From: Listeria kieliensis
Lineage (GTDB): Bacteria > Bacillota > Bacilli > Lactobacillales > Listeriaceae
DNA: 64,000 bases
Reading direction: 5' to 3'
Assembly: GCF_003369925.1 (NCBI RefSeq)
Contig: NZ_LARY01000003.1
Span: 153,917 to 217,916, forward strand
The notes beneath the pieces were generated by a model, which worked only from the letters and a program-made list of their open reading frames with translations, was not told the origin of the DNA and made no database searches. Numbering within the stretch: position 1 is the stretch's first letter; each line of letters opens with the position of its first letter. Both the position numbers and the translations under genes were made by a program. Shown here piece after piece: positions 50,201 through 57,995 of the stretch.

Positions 50201-53200
50201 AACAATTTGGTTCAATTCTTTTGGTTCCACTGTGATACTTTCCACTGGAATCTCTTTCGCTTTAACTGTTACTTGAACTTCGGCAGTAATACCATTCGCC
50301 GCTTTCACAGTAATTGTTGTTTTGCCAGGTGCTACTGCTTTCCAGTTACCATCTTTATCCACCGTCATGATTTCTGGATTAGCACTTGTATAAGTTAATG
50401 CCTGATCCGTTGCATTGCTTGGCGTGATCGTCACGTTTAACTTACCTGTATCACCAACAATTTGATTGAGTTCCTTCGGCTCAACCGTAATTCCTTCAAC
50501 TGGAACATCTTTATCTTTAAGCGTCGCATCAATTTCAGTTATAGAATTTGTTCCAGTTAAATCATAGAAACTCGATACGCCATCGCTACCAAATGAACTT
50601 GGAATCGTAATTTCTTTTCCTGTAGGAACCATCAACTTCAAATAATAAGTTCCCTTCGGCAAATTACTAAACACATAGCTTCCAGAAACTCCAGTAACTG
50701 TTTGTCCAATTGGTTTGCCATCAATGCTGTATAAAATGACCGTTAACCCGCTATAACCAATCCCTGAAACTTTATCTTTTACAGTTCCTGAAAGTGAAGA
50801 TTTTTCTTGCGGATTTACTGTCACTTGAACTTCAGCAGTAAGACCATTCGCGGTTTTCACAGTAATTGTTGTCTTACCTGGTGCTACCGCTTTCCAGTTG
50901 CCATCTTTATCCACTGTCATAATTTCCGGATTCGCACTTGTAAAGGTTAAACTTTGATCTGTCGCATTATTTGGCGTGATGGTCACATTTAGCTTGCCAG
51001 TATCCCCAACAATTTGGTTTAACTCCTTCGGTTCAACGGTAAGACTCTCTACCGGGATCTCTTTTGCTTTGACCGTCACTTGCACTTCTGCCGTTAGCCC
51101 ATTTGCTGTTTTTACCGTGATCGTTGTTTTTCCTGGTGCCACAGCTTCCCAGTTACCATCTTTATCCACTGTCATAATCTCTGGATTAGCGCTTGTATAC
51201 GTCAAGCTTTTATCGGTTGCGTTGCTTGGGTTAATAGTTACATTTAGTTTGCCTTTATCCCCAACAGTTTGATTGAGTTCCTTTGGTTCAACGGTAATCC
51301 CCGTCACCGGAACATCTTTATCTTTAAGTGTTGCATCAATTCCAGCCACAGAATTTGCCCCAGTTAAATCGTAAAAACTCGATACTCCGTCCCCACCAAA
51401 CGAACTTGGAATTGTAATTTCTTTTCCCGATGGAACCGTTAATTTTAAATAATATGTTCCTTTTGGAAGGTTATTAAATGCGTAGCTACCAGAAACCCCG
51501 GTAACTGTTTGCCCAATTGGTGTCCCATCAAAGCCATACAAAACAATGGTTAAACCACTATAACCGATTCCTGAAACTTTATCTTTTACAGTCCCTGAAA
51601 GTGAAGATTTTTCTTGTGGGGTTACCGTCACTTGGACTTCGGCAGTAAGACCATTCGCGGTTTTCACAGTAATTGTTGTCTTGCCTGGTGCTATGGCTTT
51701 CCAGTTGCCATCTTTATCTACCGTCATAATTTCCGGATTCGCACTTGTATAAGTTAGCGTCTTATCCGTCGCATTATTTGGCGTGATCGTTACATTTAGC
51801 TTACCTGTATCGCCAACAATTTGATTTAATTCCTTTGGTTCAACGGTAAGGCTTTCTACTGGAATCTCTTTCGCTTTGACCGTCACTTGGACTTCAGCCG
51901 TTAAACCGTTCGCTGTTTTTACCGTGATCGTTGTCTTACCAGGTGCCACCGCCACCCAGTTTCCGTCTTTATCCACTGTCATAATTTCTGGGTTCGCACT
52001 TGTATAAGTTAGCGTCTTATTCGTTGCATTGCTTGGTGTAATCGTTACATTTAACTTACCCGTATCCCCAACAATTTGGTTTAACTCTTTCGGCTCAACG
52101 ACAAGATTTTCTATAGGAACTTCTTTGTCTTTCAAAGTCGCGTCGATTCCGGTAATAGAATTTACTCCTGTTACATCATAAAAGCCAGATACACCATCGC
52201 CACCAAACGAACTTGGGGTTGTGATTTCTTTACCTGCTGGAATACTTAATTTTAAATAATAAGTTCCTTGCACTAAACCATCAAACAAATAACTTCCTGT
52301 TGAGTTTGTGACTGTTTGGCCGATTGGTTTCCCCGTAATATCATAAAGAATGACAGTCAATCCGCTGTAGCCTAAGCCCGATGTTTTATCCTTAACGGTA
52401 CCCGCAAGTGAAGATTTTTCTTTCTGTTTAACTGTGACTTGAACTTCAGCTGTTAAGCCATTCGCTGTTTTCACGGTAATCGTTGTTTTACCAGGTCCAA
52501 CAGCCGTCCAGTTCCCATCTTTATCCACTGTCATAATTTCTGGATTCGCACTTGTGTAAGTCAAGGTTTGATTTGTTGCATTACTTGGTGTAAATGTTAC
52601 TTTTAGTTTGCCTGTATCTCCCACAACTTGGTTCAATTCTTTCGGTTCAACAGTTATACCCGTTACAGGAACATCTTTATCCCGTAAAGTCGCATCAATA
52701 CCACCAATTGTGTTACTACCTGTTATTTCATAGAAACCTGATACACCATCACCGCCAAAACCATTTGAATAAAAAATCTCTTTACCTGTTGGTATGTTCA
52801 GTTTGATGTAATAAGTTCCTTTTTCCAAATTCGCAAAAGAATACGCACCACTTGCGTCCGTTTGGACTGTTGCTTGTTTTATTCCACTTGCAGAATACAA
52901 ATCTAATGCTACATCACCGTATCCACCTACATTTAACAAATTAATTTTTCCAGATAAACTAGACTGATTGGCTGGAACTTTTTTCTTTAGCGCCGCATTA
53001 TAATCAGTAGCTTTACTTTTACCATCTACATAAATATAGGCTGTCGTTAAATCTTGATAGAATTTCTCTGAGTTACCTAATTCATAGCCTTCCGGAGCTG
53101 TTAGTTTCAAATAATAATAGCCCGCTTTCAGACCGTCAAATGAATAACTTCCATCCGCACTCGTCACGGTCGAAACACTTTCACCAGTACTTGCATAAAA

Positions 53201-55168
53201 GAGCGAGACTTTCACTTGACTCATCCCAATGTTTCCATTTGATAAGTCTGTAATTTTCCCACTTATCGCCGAACTTTTCGGATTAGCAACATCAACAATC
53301 GCATTAACATCACTAATATTTTGAGTCCCATCTACCTTGAGGTAACCTGTTTGACCTTGGAAAAAATAATTAGAAGAAACAAATTTATAACCATCTGGCA
53401 CTTCTAATTTGACGTAATAATCCATTGCCGACAAACCGCCAAAGTCATAAAGACCATCGCTTGTAGTAGTTTGCGTTCCAACAATTTCTCCATTCCACCT
53501 ATAAAGCGTCAACCGAGCATTCGCAACCCCAAGATTATTCGAATCCACAATTTTACCGCCAATATGAGAATTCGCCTTACTTCTTACAACGACATCAATG
53601 GTTTTACTCGCTCCACCTTCTGCTGTTACTGTAATTGTTGTAGTTCCTGGATTTTTCGCTGTCCATACTCCAGTAACAGGATCTACAGAAATAATTCCGA
53701 GATTCCCAACCGTATACGTCACTTTTTTGTGATTTGTATTCGCTGGTTCAAATGTCGTCGTAATGTTACCTGTATCCCCCGTTATCGCATCAATTTTGCT
53801 TGGTGTAACAGTAATAGAAGAAGCATACACATCTTTTTCTTTCAACTGCAAATTAATGCCTGACAAGATGTTACTTCCATCCACTTTTAAATAACCTGTT
53901 TTTCCGGTTGTATCAAAATAGTCGTTTCCATTTTTAACCTCATAATCTTTTGGAATTGAAACAGAAACATAGTAATTCCCATTTTTCAATCCGGTAAATG
54001 AATAGGAACCCGTTTGAGAAGTCGTCGTACTTCCAATAACTTTATCCGTTCCAACTTCAATCAGTGAAACACTTATGCCACTAAAACCCGTGCCATCACT
54101 TTTAGAAATAATCCCATTAATAGCAGAATTCTTCGTTTCCACTACCGTTACGTCTACATATGCAAACTGTTCTGGATTGCTTACACTAGACACTTTGATT
54201 CTAGTCGTTCCAGCGGCTTTTGCAATCCAATTTCCCGCACTATCAACACTAATAATTGAGCTATCTTCTGAGGAGTACAAAACCTCTTTATTGCTTGCAT
54301 TGCTTGGTAAAACATTAGCCGTGATTTTTCCTTTGTTGCCAACTTCCTCATAAAGCTTTTCTGGCGTCACGGTTAACCCTGTAACGGGTACATTCTCATA
54401 AAGAGCCAAATTAATATTCTGTCTGTTGTCTCCTGAATTTAAGAAAAGAGGGATACTTTTACCCGTGTTATCGAAGTTACTATTTTTAATAACTTGATAT
54501 TTTGGCGGCACAGAAATGGTTCGCACTTCATAAGTTTGACCCGTTGTTATTTTCTTAAAAAGGTATTTACCCGTCGTGTCAGATTTAACAGTTTGTAGCG
54601 GCGTAGAACTTCCAGATAAATACAAACCTAATTCTATTCCTGGAATTCCTTTTTCTGAGCCATCTTGCGCACCATTTTTATTTTCATCACCAAATACTGA
54701 GCCTGATACCATCGCTGTTGTTGGGTATAACCCTCCCCAACCTTCTGTGAAAACTTGTCCTTCACTAATTGAAAAGTAACCTGAATTTCCATCTGGACCG
54801 AATCCAAGTGATCCTTGTGTGAACAACTTATAGCCTTCAGGTGCTTTGACATTCAAATAATATCTACCAGCCGGCAGATTGGTAAAATTATACTTACCCG
54901 ACGCATCTGTTTCTTGAGTTTCCACTGCTTTTAATGTGCTCGCATCATATAATGTCACAGTGACTCCTGGAACACCCGCTTCATCAGGATCCTGCGTATA
55001 ATTTCCATTTAAATCTTCGAAAAAAGTTGCACTAACAGAAGCTGTCCCGGTCTTGCCAAGACTTTTACCGCTTGAGTTTTCCACAGCAAATGCAGAAATA
55101 CTAGGCGCCAAAATATTTATAATCATTAGCGCTATTAGCAAAACGTTAATCAATCTAAACTTTTTCAA
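47216..55168 (-). CDS. Giant secreted repeat protein: B-type, BIg2 and PA14-like domains
   Basis: A 2650-residue protein with a signal peptide (1-28, cleavage after SAFA). About ten B-type (SdrD/Cna-B-like) domains alternate with about seventeen Ig-like BIg2 domains of about 85 residues: B-B-BIg2-B-BIg2-B-B-B-BIg2, then four B + paired BIg2 blocks, then a run of eight BIg2 (about 1821-2500). Fifteen BIg2 copies share VEPKELNQ. The C-terminus (about 2503-2650) is PA14-like, with EPYPGL and TGRYTFSVETDDAGTVYLDD, related to the 365-residue protein at the other end of the operon. It ends in DADIVMDAK: no LPXTG, membrane anchor or GW module. It is probably an adhesin or stalk. Start is TTG behind AGAGGTG. 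Confidence 0.85.
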   Translation of the reverse strand: MKKFRLINVLLIALMIINILAPSISAFAVENSSGKSLGKTGTASVSATFFEDLNGNYTQDPDEAGVPGVTVTLYDASTLKAVETQETDASGKYNFTNLPAGRYYLNVKAPEGYKLFTQGSLGFGPDGNSGYFSISEGQVFTEGWGGLYPTTAMVSGSVFGDENKNGAQDGSEKGIPGIELGLYLSGSSTPLQTVKSDTTGKYLFKKITTGQTYEVRTISVPPKYQVIKNSNFDNTGKSIPLFLNSGDNRQNINLALYENVPVTGLTVTPEKLYEEVGNKGKITANVLPSNASNKEVLYSSEDSSIISVDSAGNWIAKAAGTTRIKVSSVSNPEQFAYVDVTVVETKNSAINGIISKSDGTGFSGISVSLIEVGTDKVIGSTTTSQTGSYSFTGLKNGNYYVSVSIPKDYEVKNGNDYFDTTGKTGYLKVDGSNILSGINLQLKEKDVYASSITVTPSKIDAITGDTGNITTTFEPANTNHKKVTYTVGNLGIISVDPVTGVWTAKNPGTTTITVTAEGGASKTIDVVVRSKANSHIGGKIVDSNNLGVANARLTLYRWNGEIVGTQTTTSDGLYDFGGLSAMDYYVKLEVPDGYKFVSSNYFFQGQTGYLKVDGTQNISDVNAIVDVANPKSSAISGKITDLSNGNIGMSQVKVSLFYASTGESVSTVTSADGSYSFDGLKAGYYYLKLTAPEGYELGNSEKFYQDLTTAYIYVDGKSKATDYNAALKKKVPANQSSLSGKINLLNVGGYGDVALDLYSASGIKQATVQTDASGAYSFANLEKGTYYIKLNIPTGKEIFYSNGFGGDGVSGFYEITGSNTIGGIDATLRDKDVPVTGITVEPKELNQVVGDTGKLKVTFTPSNATNQTLTYTSANPEIMTVDKDGNWTAVGPGKTTITVKTANGLTAEVQVTVKQKEKSSLAGTVKDKTSGLGYSGLTVILYDITGKPIGQTVTNSTGSYLFDGLVQGTYYLKLSIPAGKEITTPSSFGGDGVSGFYDVTGVNSITGIDATLKDKEVPIENLVVEPKELNQIVGDTGKLNVTITPSNATNKTLTYTSANPEIMTVDKDGNWVAVAPGKTTITVKTANGLTAEVQVTVKAKEIPVESLTVEPKELNQIVGDTGKLNVTITPNNATDKTLTYTSANPEIMTVDKDGNWKAIAPGKTTITVKTANGLTAEVQVTVTPQEKSSLSGTVKDKVSGIGYSGLTIVLYGFDGTPIGQTVTGVSGSYAFNNLPKGTYYLKLTVPSGKEITIPSSFGGDGVSSFYDLTGANSVAGIDATLKDKDVPVTGITVEPKELNQTVGDKGKLNVTINPSNATDKSLTYTSANPEIMTVDKDGNWEAVAPGKTTITVKTANGLTAEVQVTVKAKEIPVESLTVEPKELNQIVGDTGKLNVTITPNNATDQSLTFTSANPEIMTVDKDGNWKAVAPGKTTITVKTANGLTAEVQVTVNPQEKSSLSGTVKDKVSGIGYSGLTVILYSIDGKPIGQTVTGVSGSYVFSNLPKGTYYLKLMVPTGKEITIPSSFGSDGVSSFYDLTGTNSITEIDATLKDKDVPVEGITVEPKELNQIVGDTGKLNVTITPSNATDQALTYTSANPEIMTVDKDGNWKAVAPGKTTITVKAANGITAEVQVTVKAKEIPVESITVEPKELNQIVGDTGKLNVTITPNNATDQSLTFTSANPEIMTVDKDGNWKAVAPGKTTITVKTANGLTAEVQVTVNPQEKSSLSGTIKDKSSGIGYSGLTVTLYSSDGKALGQTVTGISGKYVFNNLPKGTYYLKLNIPDGKEVAVPSSFSEDGVSNFYDLTGADSIAGIDAMLKDKSIPVESLTVEPKELNQIVGDTGKLSVTITPSNATDKSLTYTSADPEIMTIDQAGNWVAKAPGKTTITVKAANGITATVQVTVKAKDIPVESITVEPKELNQIVGDTGKLNVTITPSNATDQTLTYTSANPEIMTIDKDGNWKAVAPGKTTITVKTANGITATVQVTVKAKDIPVESITVEPKELNQIVGDTGKLNVTITPSNATDKSLTYTSADPEIMTVDQSGDWVAVAPGKTTITVKTTNGITATVQVTVKAKDIPVESITVEPKELNQIVGDTGKLNVTFSPSNATDKTLTFTSVNPEIMTVDKDGNWVAKSVGKTTLIVTTKNGLMSYVQVTVKAKDIPVESITVEPKELNQVVGDMGKLNVTFTPNNATDQSLTFTSANPDIMTVDKDGNWIAKSVGKTTLIVTTKNGLMSFVQVTVKAKDIPVESITVEPKELNQIVGDMGKLNVTISPSNATDKTLSYTSADSGIMTIDQAGNWVAKAPGKTTITVRASNGITATVQVTVKAKDIPVESLTVEPKELNQIVGDTGKLNVTISPSNATDKTLTYTSADPGIMTIDQSGNWVAKAPGKTTITVRAYNGVTAYVQVTVKAKDIPVDNITVEPKELNQIVGDTGKLNVTISPSNATDKTLTYTSANPEIMMIDQSGNWVAKAPGKTTITVRTSNGITATVQVTVTKKVSQGVGVTFYDYPRSLGYFVEKGTGTAVNFDDDYNNEEPYPGLGTDYYKVKKVGYVTVKETGRYTFSVETDDAGTVYLDDEKIIDHDNVIGGALSNFRYLQAGQTIKITTEHFNKEAPVSYFHLKWQTPSNPYSPASIPDADIVMDAK
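47670..49705 (-). repeat. Eight tandem BIg2 repeats, period 255 bases
   Basis: Each unit encodes about 85 residues from IPVES to VTVKAKD. The exact 255-base spacing can be read from recurring sequence, for example near 48890, 49145 and 49400. Units differ mostly at single bases, so in-frame gain or loss of units is plausible. Confidence 0.9.
49707..52410 (-). repeat. Higher-order repeat, period about 807 bases (B domain plus two BIg2)
   Basis: The block that starts with KSSLSGTVKDK recurs at about 52410, 51606, 50799 and 49992, spaced 804, 807 and 807 bases. Each full block encodes one B-type domain and two BIg2 domains (269 residues); the last runs into the eight-unit array. Confidence 0.88.
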
Positions 55169-55215
55169 AAAATACTCACCTCTTATTCTCCCTATTAGAC
55201 CCGTGAATCACCTAA

Positions 55216-55395
55216 TTATTTTCCTTCTAATTTCATGCTGCGTTTCTTTTTTACTACTAAAAACAAATTCGTACCAATTGCCAAAGCCGCTGCCGCTAAT
55301 ACAACTGGAATTGGGAAACCGTTCGTTACTAACGCCACCGCGGAAATTCCACCACCAGTTATAGGTAATAAAACATTCGCTCCTGAAATACTCAC
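55216..55395 (-). CDS. 59-residue peptide resembling a free-standing LPITG sorting signal
   Basis: The start is a GTG at 55395, eight bases after a near-perfect AAGGAGGTGA site; an upstream in-frame GTG falls within that site. The product opens MSISGANVL, then LPITGGG (residues 10-16), a hydrophobic stretch of about 34 residues (perhaps broken at NGFPIP), and a basic tail KKKRSMK. LPxTG, hydrophobic span and basic tail are the parts of a sortase sorting signal, but here only nine residues precede the motif and there is no signal peptide. It lies 47 bases upstream of the giant protein gene, in the same operon as a sortase. It might instead be a small membrane peptide with a chance match. Confidence 0.65.
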   Translation of the reverse strand: MSISGANVLLPITGGGISAVALVTNGFPIPVVLAAAALAIGTNLFLVVKKKRSMKLEGK

Positions 55396-55432
55396 TGCTG
55401 TCACCTCCTTCACGTAGTCAAAAAAGCTAGTT

Positions 55433-56056
55433 TTATTTCATACTTTTAAAACTATCAAACTCTTTTTGGGATAACGTGATCGGTTGATTAAACACCAGAT
55501 ATAACTGCTTTTCTGATTGCTTATATCGAACAACTCGATAATCCTGACTAATTAAAGCTAGCGTACTAACAGGATCTTGAGTTTTTATTTTTTCATTTTT
55601 TTTCAATTTTTTAGCGATTTCACTTGTTTCTTTCAAAGCAAAATTCTCTTTTCCGCGTTCCACATACGAAATAACGGTCAACTTATCGCCTGACTTTGCT
55701 TGATGTTGCATGCGAATTTCGCCAGGATATTTTTTATCTTTCAACAATTTCTTACTTGGAAAAAACAACTGAACTTTTTTTAATTTATAATTTTGTTTCT
55801 GATAAAAAACTTCGCTTTCTTTTTTGTGTTCCGCTTTAACCGGCGTCAAACAAAGCGTTCCTTTACTTCGTGAAACTTCAAAAAAATCTGGTTGAAACTT
55901 AAGTTCATCTCTTGTAAGTTTTATTTGTTTTACATCATTCTGATGAATGGTTGTTTCTTTCGCATTTTTATTTTGTTGAGCACTCCAAATCAAAGCTCCA
56001 ACAACAAGAACTACAAGTACTGCTAAGCCTATTCCTAAAAAATATTTCTTTTTCAT
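55433..56056 (-). CDS. Membrane-anchored, catalytically dead alpha-carbonic-anhydrase-like protein
   Basis: A 207-residue protein with one N-terminal membrane helix (about 5-25) and an outside domain. Residues 90-141 follow the alpha-carbonic-anhydrase core: YKLKKVQLFFPS for YxLxQFHFHxPS, then KKYPGEIRMQHQAK and LTVISYVERGKENFAL. The C-terminal RYKQSEKQLYLVFNQPITLS plus KEFDSF matches the family's last conserved block, without its TTPPC stretch. The three zinc histidines appear as Gln96, Phe98 and Arg115, so no carbonic anhydrase activity is expected; the fold may bind a partner or glycan. The ATG at 56056 lies four bases after the glycosyltransferase stop and is preferred over an overlapping upstream start. 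Confidence 0.72.
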   Translation of the reverse strand: MKKKYFLGIGLAVLVVLVVGALIWSAQQNKNAKETTIHQNDVKQIKLTRDELKFQPDFFEVSRSKGTLCLTPVKAEHKKESEVFYQKQNYKLKKVQLFFPSKKLLKDKKYPGEIRMQHQAKSGDKLTVISYVERGKENFALKETSEIAKKLKKNEKIKTQDPVSTLALISQDYRVVRYKQSEKQLYLVFNQPITLSQKEFDSFKSMK

Positions 56057-56060
56057 TCCC

Positions 56061-57329
56061 TCACACTCTCTCCGTTTTAATCCAACCATTCTCCTTCGAT
56101 AAATAGCGCTTAAAAGCAATCAAAACACTTGGAATCATTATAATGTTGTATATCGGCATGAAAAGTCCCGCTTCAATACATCGAAAAAAAGAAATGGATT
56201 CAATCTCTTTAAACGCACGTACATTCCAATAATACTTAATGGCAAAAAACATCCCTGGTACAATAGAAATCGCAATAAGAATCAAAATAAAAGCTAATGT
56301 ATTGTTTAAATTCCCGCTGTATAAAAGTTCCGTGTGTACCAAGTGATATAAAAATACACTTAAAATAATCCAAGAAAAAAAGATTAAAATTCCACCTAAT
56401 AAATTCAAAAACGGTTGTGAAAAAAAGTAAAAAATATCTATTTTACCCGACAAACCGATTTTTTTGCTTTTCAGAATCCTACGTAGATATTTCAAACATT
56501 CAATATTTCCTTGTACCCAGCGACTTCTTTGCATAATTAACTGTTTCACTGAGGTCAAACCTTCTTGGGCAACAATGCCTCTTGGTAAAAATTTAATTTT
56601 TTCACCTTTTAAAAATAACCGTAAAGTCATTTCATAATCCTCTAACAGGCTGTTTCCCCAAGGCGCTTCCACACTCAATTTCTTCAAGGCAGACAACCGA
56701 ATGAACTGTCCATTCCCGCCTAACCCTACACTATTCGTATAATTTCGAACATTTTGTATATCTGCAACCATTGTAAAAAATTCCACATCTTGCAATAATG
56801 GTAACAAACGCTTGTTATTGCGAATTTTAACACGACATTGAGCAGCTGAAGTGCTACTATCTTGAAAGGCAATGGATGCTTCTTTTAGTGCGTTCTTTGA
56901 AAATTCACCATCACCATCAAGCACAGTGACAATTAGCTTTGTGTCATCCACTTTTAACATACGCACAACTCGCATCAACTTTTTAAAAGCCTCATTTAGA
57001 GCTTCTCCTTTACCAGTTCGCGCATTAGGAAGTTTTCGTTCAATGATATGAACGTTCTTACTAGCTATCTTCCTGACCACTTTGAGTGTGTCATCATCAG
57101 ATGCATCATCAATAACCACTACATGGACATTGCCTCCCGAATCCAAAATATTTCTAACTGTTTTATCAATAACCTTCATTTCATTTAAACAAGGAATAAA
57201 AACAACGTAATGAAGCGGATCTTGATAGACCATTTTCTCCTTTTTAATCATTTTAGGAGAAGTAATTAATAAAAATACATAAAACACATATATACCAAAT
57301 AAAATAGTGGCAAGAACATCTATCAACAT
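56061..57329 (-). CDS. Processive family 2 glycosyltransferase, membrane-bound polysaccharide synthase type
   Basis: A 422-residue protein with one N-terminal membrane helix, a cytoplasmic GT-A domain and about four C-terminal helices. The domain has Asp74-75 in VVIDDASDDD, the DGDG metal motif (138-141), the base in LLEDYEMTLRL (Glu230-Asp231) and QRSRW (267-271). D,D,D,QxxRW marks processive synthases such as those for cellulose, hyaluronan and poly-GlcNAc, so it probably makes and exports a homopolymer or lipid-linked glycan; the sugar cannot be told from sequence. No polysaccharide deacetylase or hydrolase gene lies nearby. It starts two bases after the sortase gene ends, so the two are coupled. 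Confidence 0.82.
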   Translation of the reverse strand: MLIDVLATILFGIYVFYVFLLITSPKMIKKEKMVYQDPLHYVVFIPCLNEMKVIDKTVRNILDSGGNVHVVVIDDASDDDTLKVVRKIASKNVHIIERKLPNARTGKGEALNEAFKKLMRVVRMLKVDDTKLIVTVLDGDGEFSKNALKEASIAFQDSSTSAAQCRVKIRNNKRLLPLLQDVEFFTMVADIQNVRNYTNSVGLGGNGQFIRLSALKKLSVEAPWGNSLLEDYEMTLRLFLKGEKIKFLPRGIVAQEGLTSVKQLIMQRSRWVQGNIECLKYLRRILKSKKIGLSGKIDIFYFFSQPFLNLLGGILIFFSWIILSVFLYHLVHTELLYSGNLNNTLAFILILIAISIVPGMFFAIKYYWNVRAFKEIESISFFRCIEAGLFMPIYNIIMIPSVLIAFKRYLSKENGWIKTERV

Positions 57330-57331
57330 AA

Positions 57332-57946
57332 TTACTTCTTCACCTTCTCTGGAATTAAATAAACTAATTCCCGCTGATTATAATTTCCTGTTCTATGATT
57401 AAATTTTCCTGTACATGAAATCAAAACGACTTGTGAAGTTGTTTTTTGTTTTACATCGATCGAAGCATCAGGATCCGCTTCCGTGTCTACCTTTTTTTTT
57501 CGTTTGAATTCAAAGTACTTTTTCTTTCCATTGGAAAACGTAATTTCAATTTGATCTTTTTGATCCATTTTTTCTAAATAAGAAAAAGGACCAAGCTCAT
57601 TTTTCCAATCCCTATGAGCCGCAATAAGTGATGTTCCTTTTTCTCCAGGAATCGCGCTATTTTTTAACCAACCGGCTTCTTTTAGCCCTTCCGGCACCTC
57701 CATTCTCTGCTTTTCATCCACACTAACTAGACGAATAGGCACGGATATTGATGGTTTTAAAAACTTTAATTTTACTGGAAGAGCCTTTTTTTTGATAGAA
57801 TCTTTTTCTTTCTTCTCTTCCTTAATCGTTTTGCTTTCAACTTGCACTTCCACTTCTTGACGATTCTTCAAAAAATAATGATAAACATTGACACAATTCA
57901 ACAAAATAAATAGTACTACACAAAATATAAATACTTTTTTTACCAT
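57332..57946 (-). CDS. Sortase, class F-like
   Basis: A 204-residue membrane-anchored transpeptidase with an N-terminal helix (about 5-25), a basic linker and a sortase domain (about 60-200). The catalytic triad is His111 in AAHRDW, Cys178 in VVLISCTG and Arg192 in YNQRELVYLI. The spacing and the SCTGKFNHRTGNY segment are closest to class F sortases, as far as I can judge without alignment. The only LPxTG-like motif in this operon is in the 59-residue peptide at 55216-55395; the secreted proteins encoded with it have none. Confidence 0.85.
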   Translation of the reverse strand: MVKKVFIFCVVLFILLNCVNVYHYFLKNRQEVEVQVESKTIKEEKKEKDSIKKKALPVKLKFLKPSISVPIRLVSVDEKQRMEVPEGLKEAGWLKNSAIPGEKGTSLIAAHRDWKNELGPFSYLEKMDQKDQIEITFSNGKKKYFEFKRKKKVDTEADPDASIDVKQKTTSQVVLISCTGKFNHRTGNYNQRELVYLIPEKVKK

Positions 57947-57995
57947 GATTTTTCCTCAGTATTAATTTTGAAGGATAAACAAACATAATTTTTAT

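Noticed and set aside
48890..51272. Plus-strand open frames of 60-100 codons recurring in the giant gene
   Set aside because: They recur at the 255-base period and are out-of-frame shadows of the BIg2 repeats, without ribosome sites.
47670..52410. CRISPR array
   Set aside because: The repeats are long coding units without unique spacers, and no cas genes are present.
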